From: Williamsia sp. DF01-3
GTDB lineage: Bacteria > Actinomycetota > Actinomycetes > Mycobacteriales > Mycobacteriaceae
Length of the DNA: 64,000 nucleotides
Assembly: GCF_023051145.1 (NCBI RefSeq)
Contig: NZ_JALKFS010000005.1
Span: 5,186,049-5,250,048, forward strand
Reading direction: 5' to 3'
Under the pieces are notes generated by a model. It had not been told where the DNA came from and did not search any database. It worked only from the letters and a program-made list of their open reading frames with translations. The translations under genes and the position numbers were made by a program. Shown in pieces: positions 1-9,294 of this stretch; the first letter of the stretch is position 1; every line of letters starts with the position of its first letter.

Positions 1-32
1 CGTTCTGCGCCATGTGTCACGTGTGTGCCCCT

Positions 33-1053
33 CTAGTTCTTTCCCTTGATGGCGCGCAGTCCCGCCGCCATGAACTCGCCGGTCGCAGCCGCTGCGTTCT
101 CGGCTCCCCGTCCCGACGACGATCCACTGAGCGCGCGGTGTGTGATGCCCTCGCCGATCACTCCGAGTTTGAAGTTGGCGAGCGCGAGATAGAAGTTCCA
201 GTCGGACAATTCACGACCGGATGCCACCGCGTACCGCTGGGCGATGTCGTCCGGTGACGGATACCGATCACTTGTCCATGCCGCCTTCATCCCCAGGACG
301 GCGTCGAATATCGGCTCCCGGTATGTGCACATCAGTGCGACATCGGTCAGCGGGTCACCCAGGGTCGACATCTCCCAGTCGACAACGGCTTTGACGGTAC
401 CCGGATCAGCAGCGTCGAGAATGGTGTTGTCGACGCGGAAGTCGCCGTGCACGATTGAGTTGCTGGTCTGCGCAGGGATCGACTCCGTGAGTGCTGCATG
501 CAATGTCGCGACATCGTCGAGTTCGCGGGTCTTCACGTGTTCCCACTGCCGGGCCCACAGCTTCACCTGTCGCTCGACGAAACCGTCGGGACGGCCAATC
601 GCCCAGCCCGACCGACCGATAGTCCACGGCGTGCAGGTCTGCGAGCGCCTTGACCAGTCCGGTGACGTTGCGTTCAACGGCATCGTCGTCGAGTGCGTCG
701 AGTTCATCGGCGCTGCGCACCACGAGACCGTCAACGAACTCGACCACGGTGAGCGGCGCACCGAGGGCAGTCCCCTCTTTGTCGAAAGCGACGGTGCGCG
801 CCACCGGCACCGGCGTGTCCTGCAGTGCGCGGGTGACGGTCCACTCGCGGTTCATGTCGTGCGCAGAAGGTGTCAGTCCGCCCGTCGGGGGACGGCGCAC
901 CACCCAATGCGAATTGTCATCGCGCGCAGTGAATGTGAGGTTCGAGCGGCCACCGCTGATGAGCTCGACCACCAGCTCGCCGGATACCGGCACACCGCTG
1001 TCGACCAGGAAGGCGCGTAGGGCTGGGACGTCCATGCCCGGAAGTTCGGTCAC
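33..1053 (-). pseudogene. APH-type phosphotransferase of the acyl-CoA-dehydrogenase-associated family, frameshifted
   Basis: This is a kinase-like phosphotransferase of the group found beside acyl-CoA dehydrogenases (ACAD10/11-like). The N-terminal half from GTG 1053 has the ISGGRSNLTF nucleotide loop. The C-terminal half, in another frame, has the catalytic IVHGDFRVDN motif and the metal-binding VVDWEMSTLGDP motif. The frame breaks at about 594-599, where GLGDW should run into GRPDGF. Two missing G's (TGGGGCC read as TGGCC) or one extra T would explain it. Repaired, the protein is about 340 residues, normal for the family. Its GTG start overlaps the stop of the upstream dehydrogenase, so the two are co-translated. 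The break may be a sequencing error. Confidence 0.85.
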
Positions 1054-2276
1054 GACGGCGTTCCGTTCGCGGCGGCAGCGGCTGCCGCCTTCTTCGCCTT
1101 GCCCACGGCCCGTTTGGCCAGCGCCCAGCGATGGACCTCGGACGGGCCGTCGTAGATCTGGAACGGCCGCAGCTCACGCTGCAGACGGGCCAATGGCAGC
1201 TCGTCGGACACTCCTTGGCCACCGCACATCTGGATCGCGCGGTCGACGACCCTCGAAAATGCCTCGGCTGCAAATGTTTTCGCGATCGACGTCTCGTCGC
1301 CCGCATGCTGACCCTGGTCGAGCGCGTAGCAGGCCTTGACCAGCAACGCCCGCGCAGCAGCCAGATCGATCTCGTTGTCGGCCACCATCTGCTGGATCAT
1401 GCCCAGATCGCCGAGCTTGCCGCCGAAGGCTTCCCGGCGGGCAACGTAGTCGAGCGCGACGTCTTGGGCGCGGTTGGCGCTGCCCATCCACCGCATGACG
1501 TGGGTCATACGTGCTGGGCCCAGCCGCACCTGTGCGTAGCGGTAACCCTCGTCGACCTCTCCGAGCACGTCTTCGTCCGGAACGAACACGTCGCGGAATG
1601 CCACCTCGCAGTGGCCGCCGATCATCGCGCGGTCGATGGTGTTGATGTGGCGTCCCACCGTGATGCCGGGAGTGTCGGCCGGCGCGAGGAACATCGTCGC
1701 GCCGCCGCGGTCACCGGGGGAACCCGCAGTCCGCGCCATGATGATGAAGAAGCCGGCACCGTCGGCGCCAGTGATGAACCATTTGTCGCCGTTGATCTTC
1801 CAGCCACCGTCGACCTTGGTGGCCGCAGTGCGCAGTGCTGCCGGGTCGGCACCGGCTCCCGGTGCGGGCTCGGTCATCGCGAAGGCCGACCGCACGTCAC
1901 CGCGGGCCAGTGGAGCCAGGTACTTCTCTTTCTGGTCCGCGCCGGCGATGTGCGCGAGCATGTGCACGTTGCCCTCGTCGGGTGCTCCGATGTGCAGCGC
2001 GATCGGACCGAACACCGAGTAACCGGCAGCCTCGAAGACCGGGGCGCGATCGGACATGTTGAGGCCGAGGCCGCCGTATTCGACCGGCGCGTGCGGCGCG
2101 AGCACACCGGCGTCGCGCGCCTGGTCACGCAGTTCTAGTCGACGCGTGTCGCCGCCGGCGGCGGTGATGTCACCGGCGAACTCGTCCTCGATCGGCATCA
2201 CGTGGTCGCGGACGAAATCACGGACTTTCGTGACCACGTCCTCGACGGCTGGATCGTAGGAAAGGCTGATCGCCAT
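1050..2276 (-). CDS. acyl-CoA dehydrogenase
   Basis: This 408-residue FAD-dependent acyl-CoA dehydrogenase would introduce the 2,3 double bond in an acyl-CoA thioester in the cytoplasm. Family marks are the substrate/flavin segment FAMTEPAPGAGADPAALRT, WFITGADGAG, and a C-terminal QIYDGPSEVHRWALAKR. The start at ATG 2276 is fixed by an AAGGAGG ribosome site 7 bases upstream. A longer reading frame runs upstream but has no family similarity. The stop overlaps the GTG of the phosphotransferase gene. A TetR gene lies upstream on the same strand, with an operator-like palindrome between them. The substrate cannot be told from sequence. Confidence 0.93.
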   Translation of the reverse strand: MAISLSYDPAVEDVVTKVRDFVRDHVMPIEDEFAGDITAAGGDTRRLELRDQARDAGVLAPHAPVEYGGLGLNMSDRAPVFEAAGYSVFGPIALHIGAPDEGNVHMLAHIAGADQKEKYLAPLARGDVRSAFAMTEPAPGAGADPAALRTAATKVDGGWKINGDKWFITGADGAGFFIIMARTAGSPGDRGGATMFLAPADTPGITVGRHINTIDRAMIGGHCEVAFRDVFVPDEDVLGEVDEGYRYAQVRLGPARMTHVMRWMGSANRAQDVALDYVARREAFGGKLGDLGMIQQMVADNEIDLAAARALLVKACYALDQGQHAGDETSIAKTFAAEAFSRVVDRAIQMCGGQGVSDELPLARLQRELRPFQIYDGPSEVHRWALAKRAVGKAKKAAAAAAANGTPS

Positions 2277-2322
2277 GTGCACCTCCTTGTGCTGCGCCGG
2301 CGAACCCGTGCTTGCGATCCCG

Positions 2323-2340
2323 ACCGAGCGCTCGTTCGGT
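2323..2340. promoter_or_regulatory. probable TetR operator upstream of the acyl-CoA dehydrogenase
   Basis: An 18-base imperfect palindrome, ACCGAGCGCTCGTTCGGT, has outer arms ACCGA/TCGGT and inner CG/CG pairs. It lies 47-64 bases before the dehydrogenase start and about 55 bases after the stop of the TetR gene. Its size, symmetry and place fit binding of the neighbouring TetR regulator. The match to any published site was not checked. Confidence 0.55.
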
Positions 2341-2395
2341 ATTGGGCCCAGAATGTCACGCCCGGACTCGACGGTCAAGCCGGTCGACGTCACCC

Positions 2396-3040
2396 TCAAG
2401 ACTGATCCGGAAAGTACCCCACCATCCGTCTGGCGATCAGCAGATAACGGGCAACGAGTTCGTCGGGACCGAGACGCCCCTGCGGCCGGTACCAGGTGGA
2501 CACCCCCACACACATGGTGGTGACCGCCCGGCCGGCGTCCTCTGGATTGGGGCAGCGGAAGTCACCCGACTCGACGCCGTCCATCACCAGCCTGTCGACC
2601 ATCCGCTGCTGCCTGTCGCGCAGTTGGATGTAATCGGTGCGGAACGACGGATCCAGGCTGCGGATCTCGGTGGAGCCCACAAACGCCTGGGCCCGCCGAT
2701 ACATGTGGAACCGCAGCAAAGACTCCACCACGGCGTCGTAGCGTTCGAGCGGCGTCGGACCGGCTTCAGCAAGCGCCGCCTCAGAACGGCCGAGCAGATC
2801 ACTCATCGTGAGCTCGAGCAAACCCTTGAGGAGGGACTGCTTCGACGGATAGTGGTGATAGAGCCCCGGCACACTCAGGCCTGCGCGTGCGGCGATGTCG
2901 CGTACCGAGGTGCCGTGATAGCCGTGTTCGGCAAAGGCCGAGAGCGCTGCCGCGAGCGGCGCAGGCAGATCTTCCTGGCCGTATTCGCGCCAACCGTCGC
3001 CGCCGTGGTCTCGCGGCGTCGGCTCGGGCACGGAGTTCAT
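2396..3040 (-). CDS. TetR/AcrR family transcriptional regulator
   Basis: This 214-residue regulator has a typical TetR DNA-binding head at about residues 28-75: AFAEHGYHGTSVRDIAARAG, then LSVPGLYHHYPSKQSLL. The rest is an all-helical ligand-binding domain that ends RRMVGYFPDQS. It precedes the acyl-CoA dehydrogenase/phosphotransferase pair on the same strand and is divergent from the MFS gene. The palindrome at 2323-2340 in the 120-base gap downstream is its likely operator. The likely ligand is an acyl-CoA or acid substrate of the operon, which is inference from context only. Confidence 0.9.
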   Translation of the reverse strand: MNSVPEPTPRDHGGDGWREYGQEDLPAPLAAALSAFAEHGYHGTSVRDIAARAGLSVPGLYHHYPSKQSLLKGLLELTMSDLLGRSEAALAEAGPTPLERYDAVVESLLRFHMYRRAQAFVGSTEIRSLDPSFRTDYIQLRDRQQRMVDRLVMDGVESGDFRCPNPEDAGRAVTTMCVGVSTWYRPQGRLGPDELVARYLLIARRMVGYFPDQS

Positions 3041-3205
3041 GTCATCAACCTACTGTGCCGCTCCATCACGCTCACGCGAATACGGGTCGGTCGATGGGCG
3101 TTTCGTCCCGGAAAGCCTCCCGATGCCGCCGCGCCGACGCCTGACCGAGGTCACCGCCGGGCTCTGATTGCGCTTCACCACGACGTATCCGGCAAGCTGA
3201 AGACC

Positions 3206-4465
3206 ATGCAGGCGACGCCGAACCCACCCACCGATCCGTCGTCGGCGATGTCCGCCTCACCCGGTGACCGGCAGGGGATCAGCAGGTCCCTTGTGGTGTT
3301 GTTCGCCGTCACGTGCGGCGTCTCGGTGTCGTCGCTCTACGTCCTGCAACCGGTACTCGAGGAGATCCGCCAGGACTTCGATGTCTCCACGTCGACTGCT
3401 GCACTGGTGGTGACCGCCGCCCAACTCGGGTATGCGGCCGGGCTGCTGTTCTTGGTCCCGCTGGGCGATCTGCTGAACCGGAAGTTGTTGGCGCCCAGCA
3501 TGATGGTCGCATCAGCCGTCGCCCTGTTGCTCTCGGGACTGGCTCCCGGTTTCGGGACCCTCTTCGTCGCATCGATCCTGGCCGGCGTGTGTGCGGCCAC
3601 CGCCCAGATCGTGTTGCCGTGGTCCTCGTCCCTTGCGGTGCCGTCAGATCGCGGGCGCGTGGTCGGCATGGTGATGAGCGGGCTGCTGCTGGGCATCCTG
3701 CTGGCCCGTGTCGTCAGCGGGCTCATCGCCGAGTTCGGGGGCTGGCGCTCGGTGTTGTTCACGGGGTCGGCCCTGATGATCGTGCTGGCCGTGGTGGTCT
3801 ACGTCTCGGTGCCACCCGACGCGCCCCGTCCCCGGCAACCCTATGGCCAACTGCTGATCTCGGTGGCCCGGATCGTCCGTGCCGAGACCATGCTCCGGCA
3901 ACGGATGCTGCTCGGATTTTTGACCATGTTCGGGTTCAGTGCCATGTGGACCTCGATCGCATTCCTGCTCTCGGGCAGTCGGGGCGAGCACTTCTCCTAC
4001 TCGGAGGCTGCCATCGGGCTGTTCGGTCTTGCCGGGGTCGCCGGCGCCGCGGCGGCACCGTTGTTCGGAAAGCTCGCCGACCGTGGGCATCTGCGGATGG
4101 CGACCACGGCCGCGTGGGTTGTCACCATCATCGGATGGTTGTCGCTCGCGTGGCCCGGAACACCGTTGGCAGCAATGGTGATCGGCCTCGTGGTGTTCGA
4201 CTTCGGGGTTCAGGCTTCGCAGTTGGCGAATCAGTCCGCGATCTATTCGCTGGCGTCGGAGGAGCGCAGCCGCGTGACCACGGCGTACATGGTCACGTAC
4301 TTCGCAGGCGCGGTGGCGGGTTCGGTCTCATCGGGCTACGCATACGGCGCCGGTGGCTGGATTGCCGTGTGCCTGAGCGGTATCGGTGTAGCTGTGGCCG
4401 GTCTGCTCGCGTGGCTGGTCTTCGACCGCTGGAACCAACGCCGCGCCGGTCAATCGGTGCGCTGA
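3206..4465 (+). CDS. MFS transporter, drug/metabolite exporter type
   Basis: This 419-residue protein has about twelve hydrophobic membrane segments. The MFS loop motif between helices 2 and 3 reads GDLLNRKLLAP, and the related one between helices 8 and 9 reads GKLADRGHLR. Family members export drugs or small metabolites using the proton gradient. The start at ATG 3206 gives a short N-terminal tail, and ATG 3248 is an alternative. No strong ribosome site precedes either. It is divergent from the TetR gene at 2396-3040, and its last 16 bases overlap the convergent TetR gene at 4450-5091. The substrate is unknown. Confidence 0.88.
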   Translation: MQATPNPPTDPSSAMSASPGDRQGISRSLVVLFAVTCGVSVSSLYVLQPVLEEIRQDFDVSTSTAALVVTAAQLGYAAGLLFLVPLGDLLNRKLLAPSMMVASAVALLLSGLAPGFGTLFVASILAGVCAATAQIVLPWSSSLAVPSDRGRVVGMVMSGLLLGILLARVVSGLIAEFGGWRSVLFTGSALMIVLAVVVYVSVPPDAPRPRQPYGQLLISVARIVRAETMLRQRMLLGFLTMFGFSAMWTSIAFLLSGSRGEHFSYSEAAIGLFGLAGVAGAAAAPLFGKLADRGHLRMATTAAWVVTIIGWLSLAWPGTPLAAMVIGLVVFDFGVQASQLANQSAIYSLASEERSRVTTAYMVTYFAGAVAGSVSSGYAYGAGGWIAVCLSGIGVAVAGLLAWLVFDRWNQRRAGQSVR

Positions 4466-5091
4466 GCGTTCTCGGGCAACAGTTCGTAGATCGCACCGAA
4501 CATCATCGTCACGCACAGTTCGATCAATTCGTCGGTAGGGCAATCGATTCGGCCGTCGATCCACGCGTTGAGCACCTGCCCGAGCCCGCCGACGTAGAAG
4601 TGGGCTGCTCCTTGGGTGGTCGCGTCGTCGAATTGGGATCCCGAGGTCTGGATGGTCAGCGCCGCGAACATCATGGCGGCGTCCATCCGTTTGGTGGCCA
4701 GGGTTCCGCTGAGCAGTGTCTGCGAGAACAGCACCCGGCCCTTGCGCCGATCGGTGTCGATGAGCCGAACGATGGCGCCCACCGCGGAACGGATCTGCTC
4801 GCGCGGAGACTGACCGCCGGATGTCACCGCGGTCTGGGCGGCCTCGGCTATGTCGAAGACGACGGCGTCGTACGTGGTGCCCACCAACTGGTCCACGTCT
4901 TCGAAGCTCTCGTAGAAGTATCTCGCGGTCAGTCCGGCCTGCCGGCACACCCCGCGCACACTGATCGCCACCCCGTCGGCCGAGCCGAGGATCTCGAGCG
5001 CAGCTTCGATCAGCGCTGCCCGGCGACGTTTGACCCGGTCAGCTCCATTCTCGCCGCCATATGGGCGCAAAGGATCTGCCATGGGCCTCAT
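4450..5091 (-). CDS. TetR family transcriptional regulator, divergent from MpaB-type oxygenase
   Basis: This 213-residue TetR protein has the recognition segment VCRQAGLTARYFYESFEDVDQL at about residues 49-70. The start at 5091 has a GAAGGTGG ribosome site; a second in-frame ATG follows at 5082. It is divergent from the oxygenase gene at 5192, and the GATAAC-N4-GTTATC palindrome between them is its likely operator. It resembles the TetR encoded at 59929-60597 in the RYFYESF helix and in the IDTDRRKGRVLF/GTDRRKALVLL segment, so the two are probably paralogues. The 3-prime end overlaps the convergent MFS gene. Confidence 0.9.
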   Translation of the reverse strand: MRPMADPLRPYGGENGADRVKRRRAALIEAALEILGSADGVAISVRGVCRQAGLTARYFYESFEDVDQLVGTTYDAVVFDIAEAAQTAVTSGGQSPREQIRSAVGAIVRLIDTDRRKGRVLFSQTLLSGTLATKRMDAAMMFAALTIQTSGSQFDDATTQGAAHFYVGGLGQVLNAWIDGRIDCPTDELIELCVTMMFGAIYELLPENAQRTD

Positions 5092-5152
5092 CTTTCCACC
5101 TTCGGTTAACGACGATTGACTTTCGGTCCGATCGCAGCTTCAATACGAAAGA

Positions 5153-5168
5153 GATAACGGTTGTTATC
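5153..5168. promoter_or_regulatory. TetR operator candidate GATAAC-N4-GTTATC
   Basis: GATAACGGTTGTTATC has perfect 6-base arms around a 4-base centre. It sits between the divergent TetR gene (start 5091) and the MpaB-type oxygenase gene (start 5192). A TTGACT at 5117-5122 with a TTCAAT 17 bases later could be the oxygenase promoter, and the palindrome would then cover the start of transcription, which suits repression. Confidence 0.6.
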
Positions 5169-5191
5169 AGAAGCAACCTTGGAGGCCGACA

Positions 5192-6079
5192 ATGACGTCT
5201 GGAACCGTTGACGGAACGGCTGCCCTGTCCATCGACATGCCGCAGCCCATCCGCACCCGAAATCGCGCAGAGACCGACAGCGCACCGGGCGACCTGCTGG
5301 ACATGCCGGGCATCTCGGCTCTCGCCGGGGCCGCCAACGTGATCATGCAACTTGGACTCCCTGCGGTCGGATACGGCGTCGCGGAGAGCAAGGTCGACAG
5401 CGGCAACCTGTTCAAGCACCCCATCAAGCGGGGCCGCACCACGCTGTCGTACCTCGCGGTCGCGGTGAACGGCACCCCGGAAGACCGCAAAGCGTACCGC
5501 AAAGCCGTCGGCCATTCACACGCGCAGGTGCGTTCCACCGAGTCGAGCCCGGTCGAATACAACGCTTTTGATCCCCGCCTGCAGTTGTGGGTTGCCGCCT
5601 GCCTGTACAAGGGCTGGGAAGACATGCAGATTCTCTACGGCGACCCCTCGGCGATCACCGAAGAGGCATACCAGCAGGGCGCTCTCATGGGCACCACTCT
5701 GCAGATGCCGCGCGAGATGTGGCCGGCCACACGCGCCGACTTCCAGGAGTACTGGGATGGGACGGTCGCGCAGCTCGAGATCGACGACACCATCCGGGAA
5801 CTGCTGATCAGCATCGCCAAGTTCGAGTTCTTGCCCAAGCCGGTGTCCATGCTGATCGGCGACTTCGGCCTGTTCCTCACCACCGGGTTCCTGCCACCCG
5901 AGTTCCGCGAGAAGATGGGCCTCGAGTGGACACCGCGGCAACAACAACTCTTCGACCTGCACAATCGCATCGTCCGGTTTGTTGTGACGCGACTGCCCGA
6001 ACCGATGCGCGCATTCCCGTTCAACGCCTACCTGTGGGACGTCCGCCGTCGGATCCGGACCGGCCGAAAACTCATCTAG
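5192..6079 (+). CDS. MpaB/DUF2236-type oxygenase (latex-clearing-protein-like family)
   Basis: This 295-residue protein belongs to the DUF2236/MpaB family, which includes the haem oxygenase Lcp and many uncharacterised actinobacterial proteins. Family marks are KHPIKRGRTTLSYLAVAVNG, the histidine segment AVGHSHAQVRS, and FDPRLQLWVAACLYKG. The function of this branch is not known. The start at ATG 5192 has the ribosome site TTGGAGG 6 bases upstream. It is divergent from a TetR gene that probably represses it. Its stop codon shares the tetranucleotide CTAG with the stop of the convergent FMN enzyme. Confidence 0.85.
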   Translation: MTSGTVDGTAALSIDMPQPIRTRNRAETDSAPGDLLDMPGISALAGAANVIMQLGLPAVGYGVAESKVDSGNLFKHPIKRGRTTLSYLAVAVNGTPEDRKAYRKAVGHSHAQVRSTESSPVEYNAFDPRLQLWVAACLYKGWEDMQILYGDPSAITEEAYQQGALMGTTLQMPREMWPATRADFQEYWDGTVAQLEIDDTIRELLISIAKFEFLPKPVSMLIGDFGLFLTTGFLPPEFREKMGLEWTPRQQQLFDLHNRIVRFVVTRLPEPMRAFPFNAYLWDVRRRIRTGRKLI

Positions 6080-7389
6080 TCGAGTCGCACCTTCTTCAAC
6101 ACCGCCGGCGACAAGTCGGCGGTGTTGGTGTTCCCGGACAGTCCCAGCGTCAGGTCGAGCTCGGCGATGATGTTGGCGACCACGTCTCGCGCACCTGCCG
6201 ATCCGGCCAGCGCGAGTCCGTACATGTGCGGACGTCCGATACACACCGCGTCCGCACCCAGAGCCAGCGCTTTGAAGACGTCGGCGCCGCCGCGGATGCC
6301 CGAATCCAGCAGCACCTTCGCCTTGCCGTCAACTGCGGCCACCACGTCGGTGAGCGATTCGACCGAGCCGATGGATCCGTCGATCTGCCGGCCGCCATGG
6401 TTGGAGACCAGGATGCCGTCCACCCCGGCGTCGACGGCCTGCCGTGCGTCGTCGGGGTGCAGGATCCCTTTCAAGACGATCGGCAGCGACGTCCGCTCGC
6501 GCAGCCCGGCAATGTCCGTCCAGTTGAGCGAGGGACGCGAGTAGGTCTCCAGGAAGGTCTGCACAGACTCCCTGGGCACAGGTGAGCGAAGGTTGGCCAG
6601 CACGCTGCCGGGGGTGTTCTTCGCCATCGACACCAGGGACTTGATCGCGCCGACCGTCACCTGGGGCTTGGGGCCGGGTACGGCCGCAGCGATACGAGCT
6701 CGCACCATGTCGATGAAGCGGGGATCAGAGGTGTACTGGTCGATGCCCATCCCTTGCGCGAACGGCAGCGAGCCCAGGTTCAGGTCCTGCGGCCGCCAGC
6801 CCAGCATGGTGGTGTCGAGCGTGACCACGATGGCCGCCGCACCGCACTTCTCGGCGCGCTGCAGGAAGCTGTCCACCAGTTGCTCGTCACTTGACCAGTA
6901 GAGCTGGTACCAGCGGGGCGCCCCGGGCGACACCTCGTCCATCGCCGCGGCAGTGCTCTCCATCGGTGCGCTGGCCTGGCTGGAGAAGATGTACGGGACG
7001 CCGAGTTCGGCGGCGGCCCGGCCGATGTGGACGTCGGCCTGCGGAAAGACCAGGCCGCCCGCACCCACCGGGGAGAACAGGATCGGTGCCGGCAACTGCT
7101 GTCCGAACAGCTCGGTGGACAGACTCCGTACCGAGACGTCGCGCAGCATCCTGGGAACGATCGCCCAGCTGTCGAGGGCGCGGCGGTTGGCCCGCATGGT
7201 GCTGCCTTCACCCGCTCCACCGGCGACATAAGCCCACGCCTTGGCGGACATCTTGCGCTTGGCAGCGCGCTCCAGATCGTCGAAATTGGTGGGTACCTTG
7301 GGCTTTCGCCCAAAGACGCCGTCGGTGTAGATCTGGTTCTGTCGAGCCCGGCCGGAAAGATCGGACGCCGGTCGCCTGTTGCTGCTCAT
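6076..7389 (-). CDS. FMN-dependent alpha-hydroxy-acid oxidase/dehydrogenase (lactate 2-monooxygenase type)
   Basis: This 437-residue protein would oxidise an L-2-hydroxy acid such as lactate with FMN. The family's active-site elements are all present: the Tyr in AWAYVAGGAG, the Tyr of WYQLYWSSDEQ, TLDTTMLGWR, the Lys in IVLKGILHP, the catalytic His-Arg pair in SNHGGRQID, and the phosphate site DSGIRGGADVFKALALGA. The start at 7389 (MSSNRR) is chosen because residues before it show no family likeness. An extra N-terminal 45 residues or so compared with glycolate oxidase fits the lactate monooxygenase branch. It is divergent from the oxidoreductase at 7522. Confidence 0.9.
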   Translation of the reverse strand: MSSNRRPASDLSGRARQNQIYTDGVFGRKPKVPTNFDDLERAAKRKMSAKAWAYVAGGAGEGSTMRANRRALDSWAIVPRMLRDVSVRSLSTELFGQQLPAPILFSPVGAGGLVFPQADVHIGRAAAELGVPYIFSSQASAPMESTAAAMDEVSPGAPRWYQLYWSSDEQLVDSFLQRAEKCGAAAIVVTLDTTMLGWRPQDLNLGSLPFAQGMGIDQYTSDPRFIDMVRARIAAAVPGPKPQVTVGAIKSLVSMAKNTPGSVLANLRSPVPRESVQTFLETYSRPSLNWTDIAGLRERTSLPIVLKGILHPDDARQAVDAGVDGILVSNHGGRQIDGSIGSVESLTDVVAAVDGKAKVLLDSGIRGGADVFKALALGADAVCIGRPHMYGLALAGSAGARDVVANIIAELDLTLGLSGNTNTADLSPAVLKKVRLD

Positions 7390-7521
7390 CGGCCCACCGT
7401 AGCGGGCCAGATGAGCGACGATGGTGACTTGAGTTGCCTCACATCCGGCAGCAGACGGAACAGCACGGTCGCCCTCGGCTGTTGACGAGGGAGACCGCAA
7501 CGATTCTCGACGAGGAGATAC

Positions 7522-8540
7522 ATGACCAACGGCACCCGCATCGTCCTGGCAGCACGCCCACACGGCGAACCCAAGGATTCCGATTTCCGATTCGAAGACT
7601 TCGATCTCGCCGAACCGGGGCCGGGCGAGGTGGCGCTGGAAACCCTGTATCTGTCGCTGGACCCCTACATGCGTGGCCGGATGAGTGCGGCCAAGTCGTA
7701 CGCCGCACCGGTCGAGATCGGCGACACCATGGTGGGCGCCACGGTCTCACGCGTCCTCACCTCGACCGTCGACGACTTCGCGCCGGGCGACGTGGTGCTC
7801 GGGTACGCCGGCTGGCGCACCCACTCAATTGAGCAGGCGAAATACCTCCGCAAGCTCGATCCGGAGGCCATCTCGCCGTCCACCGCACTCGGCGTTCTCG
7901 GCATGCCCGGCTTCACTGCATACGCGGGGCTGCTGACCATCGGAAAGCCGCAGCCGGGCGAGACAGTGGTGGTGGCCGCAGCTGCCGGCCCGGTCGGGTC
8001 AGCGGTCGGGCAGATCGCCAAGCTCAAGGGCGCCCGTGCGGTCGGGATCGCCGGCGGACCAGACAAGGTGGCTTACCTCAAGGACGAGCTCGGCTTCGAC
8101 GCGGCCATCGACCACCGTGCCGACGACTTCAAAGAACAGCTCGCGGCCGCGACCCCGATGGCATCGACGTGTACTTCGAGAACGTGGGCGGCGCGGTCTT
8201 CAACGCGGTGCTGCCCCGGATGAACCTGTACGGACGCATTCCCGTGTGTGGCCTGGTTGCCAACTACAACCTGACGTCGGCCCCGGAAGGCCCGGACCGG
8301 TCCGGTGCGTTGATGGGCGCAGTGCTCACCCAGAGCCTGACCATCCGCGGGTTCATCCAGACCGAGTTCGCAGCCGAGCAGATGCCTCGCTTCCTCGAGG
8401 AGGCCACACAGTGGGTGGCCGATGGGTCGCTGAAGTACCGCGAAGACATCACCGACGGCTTGGACAACGTGCCCGAGGCATTCCGCGGCCTGCTCAGTGG
8501 CCGCAACTTCGGCAAGGCGCTGGTGCGAGTAGCCGAGTGA
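7522..8540 (+). pseudogene. NADP-dependent zinc-free MDR oxidoreductase (CurA/PTGR-like), frameshifted
   Basis: This is a medium-chain reductase of the prostaglandin-reductase/curcumin-reductase type, which reduces activated double bonds with NADPH. The first frame holds LYLSLDPYMRGRMS and the nucleotide-binding AAAGPVGSAVGQIAKLKG. After the C run at 8153-8156 the match continues in another frame from DGIDVYFENVGG to the end. One missing C would restore ATPDGIDVYFENVGG and a 339-residue protein, normal for the family. The start at ATG 7522 has a GAGGAGA ribosome site. The break is probably a homopolymer error rather than real decay. Confidence 0.85.
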
Positions 8541-8591
8541 GAGTCGGACCCGAACAGCCCTATCGGCGGTGACCCTGGTTTAGGGTCGGTC

Positions 8592-9263
8592 ATGACCAGA
8601 CTGCAGATCGTCGTGCTGCTCTTCCCGAACGTCACGCAGCTGGACATGACCGGCCCCGCCCAGGTCTTCTCACACTTCCCCGACACAGACGTCCACTTGG
8701 CGTGGCACAACCTCGAACCGGTGACCACCGATTGTGGTTGGAGCATCGTTCCGACCGTCACCCTTGACCAGGCGCCACAGGCCGACCTGCTGTTCGTCCC
8801 CGGTGGGCGAGGAGCGTTCGAGTTGTTCGAAGATGCTGTTGCGCTTGACTTCCTACGCACACAGGCGGCCGGCGCTCGATGGGTGACCTCGGTGTGCACC
8901 GGCTCGTTCACCCTTGCGGCAGCCGGTCTACTCGCGGGAAAGAGGGCGACAAGCCATTGGGCGTCGATGTCGATGCTCAGCGAGTTCGGATGCGAACCCG
9001 TCGGTGAGCGAGTTGTCCAAGACGGCAACGTGATCACCGGAGCCGGCGTGACCTCCGGAATGGACTTCGCCTTGACGGTCGCCGCAACCATCTTCGGCGA
9101 GGATGTGGCACGCCGCATCCAGCTGATGATCGAGTACGACCCGGCACCGCCTTTCGACGCGGGGTCGCCGACTACTGCTGACCCGGCTTTTGTCGACGAC
9201 ATGAAACAGAAGATGCGAACCGAACTTCTGCCGTTGATCGCGAAGGTGCTTGGGCGCGAATAG
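8592..9263 (+). CDS. DJ-1/PfpI family protein (isonitrile-hydratase-like)
   Basis: This 223-residue class-I glutamine-amidotransferase-like protein has the nucleophile elbow SVCTGSFTLAAAGLLAGKRATSHW, with the reactive Cys at about residue 100 and the following Thr. The N-terminal FPNVTQLDMTGPAQVF contains the Asp used by isonitrile hydratases. Members hydrate isonitriles or act on other small electrophiles, and some fuse to an AraC domain, which is absent here. It follows the oxidoreductase by about 50 bases on the same strand and may be co-transcribed with it. The substrate is unknown. Confidence 0.85.
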   Translation: MTRLQIVVLLFPNVTQLDMTGPAQVFSHFPDTDVHLAWHNLEPVTTDCGWSIVPTVTLDQAPQADLLFVPGGRGAFELFEDAVALDFLRTQAAGARWVTSVCTGSFTLAAAGLLAGKRATSHWASMSMLSEFGCEPVGERVVQDGNVITGAGVTSGMDFALTVAATIFGEDVARRIQLMIEYDPAPPFDAGSPTTADPAFVDDMKQKMRTELLPLIAKVLGRE

Positions 9264-9294
9264 GTTTGGCTTACCCGAATGCCGAGCCTGCAGG

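Noticed and set aside
2312..3205. Long 5-prime extension of the MFS frame
   Set aside because: It overlaps the TetR gene antisense and lacks membrane or family character; the protein starts at 3206.
3313..5109. A 598-codon open frame on the plus strand
   Set aside because: It runs over the MFS and TetR genes in another frame, with Arg/Pro-rich nonsense composition.
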